The notes under the pieces are model-generated. The model saw nothing but the letters and a program-made list of their open reading frames with translations. It had not been told where the DNA came from and did no database searches. The position numbers and the translations under genes are program-made. Shown piece by piece: positions 63,948-64,000 of a stretch of DNA of 64,000 nucleotides. The DNA is from Antarcticimicrobium sp. (GTDB taxonomy: Bacteria; Pseudomonadota; Alphaproteobacteria; Rhodobacterales; Rhodobacteraceae), in NCBI RefSeq assembly GCF_029212575.1, contig NZ_JARGPK010000095.1, positions 62,001 through 126,000 of the forward strand, read 5' to 3'. The number at the start of each line of letters is the position of its first letter. The first letter of the stretch is position 1.

Positions 63948-64000
63948 GGCGCTGCTCCGGATGTGGTCGACGCAGCGGGTTTGGCCGATGCGGCGCGCGC

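Overview
The window is GC-rich, densely coded DNA that reads as the chromosome of an alphaproteobacterium, most likely Rhodobacterales (Roseobacter/Rhodobacteraceae). The basis is family-level: RTX secretion proteins without signal peptides, a TamA/TamB pair, a ugpBAEC operon, a tandem glycine riboswitch in front of gcvTHP, an ExoY/Wzz/flippase polysaccharide locus and strong G/C third-position bias. The genus cannot be named from sequence alone.

Layout. 1-2704: the 5' end of murA with a small upstream gene, a large secreted laminin-B-like/RTX calcium-binding protein, and tRNA-Thr(GGT). 2759-8570 (minus): an amidase followed by an ABC exporter set (ATPase, FtsX-type permease, HlyD-type adaptor). 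8722-10054: a hot-dog thioesterase and a Gly/Ser/Thr repeat protein. 10461-39529: a long exopolysaccharide and secondary-metabolite region. It holds an APH-like kinase, a CelD/BcsL-type acyltransferase, an ExoY-type sugar-phosphate transferase, a degenerate tyrosine-kinase-like P-loop protein, a Wzz-type chain-length protein, a flippase, glycosyltransferases, a Wzy/ligase-like membrane protein and a WecG/TagA transferase. A dgoK/EthD pair is interposed. 39658-46975: glucokinase, tamB, tamA and a GAPDH. 47037-52217: a lipoprotein, a secreted hypothetical protein, an IclR regulator and a divergent Rieske oxygenase plus glutamine-synthetase-like ligase. 52271-57045: glycine riboswitch and gcvT-gcvH-gcvP. 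57350-63947: an acyl-CoA dehydrogenase, the ugpBAEC glycerol-3-phosphate importer (ugpC is frameshifted), palindromic intergenic repeats, and apt.

The most unusual block is a minus-strand gene string from 35911 to 20340: PKS (KS-AT-KR-DH-ACP-TE), GT2 glycosyltransferase, NRPS, phosphopantetheinyl transferase, membrane-anchored SGNH-type protein, clan-A glycoside-hydrolase-like secreted protein. Three of its five junctions are 4-base stop/start overlaps, one has a 4-base gap, and one has a 34-base gap. The NRPS has the order formyltransferase, half condensation domain, adenylation domain split by a luciferase-like monooxygenase, carrier protein. Its binding-pocket residues read D-I-L-Q-L-G-M-I-W, a glycine-type code. 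Because this operon carries its own carrier-protein activating enzyme and sits between polysaccharide genes, I infer a formylated and oxidised glycine unit and a polyketide acyl chain that are glycosylated, or that decorate the exported polysaccharide. The product is not known to me.

Gene starts were moved from the longest open frame to the start supported by ribosome-binding sites and family alignment wherever possible; these choices are stated per gene.
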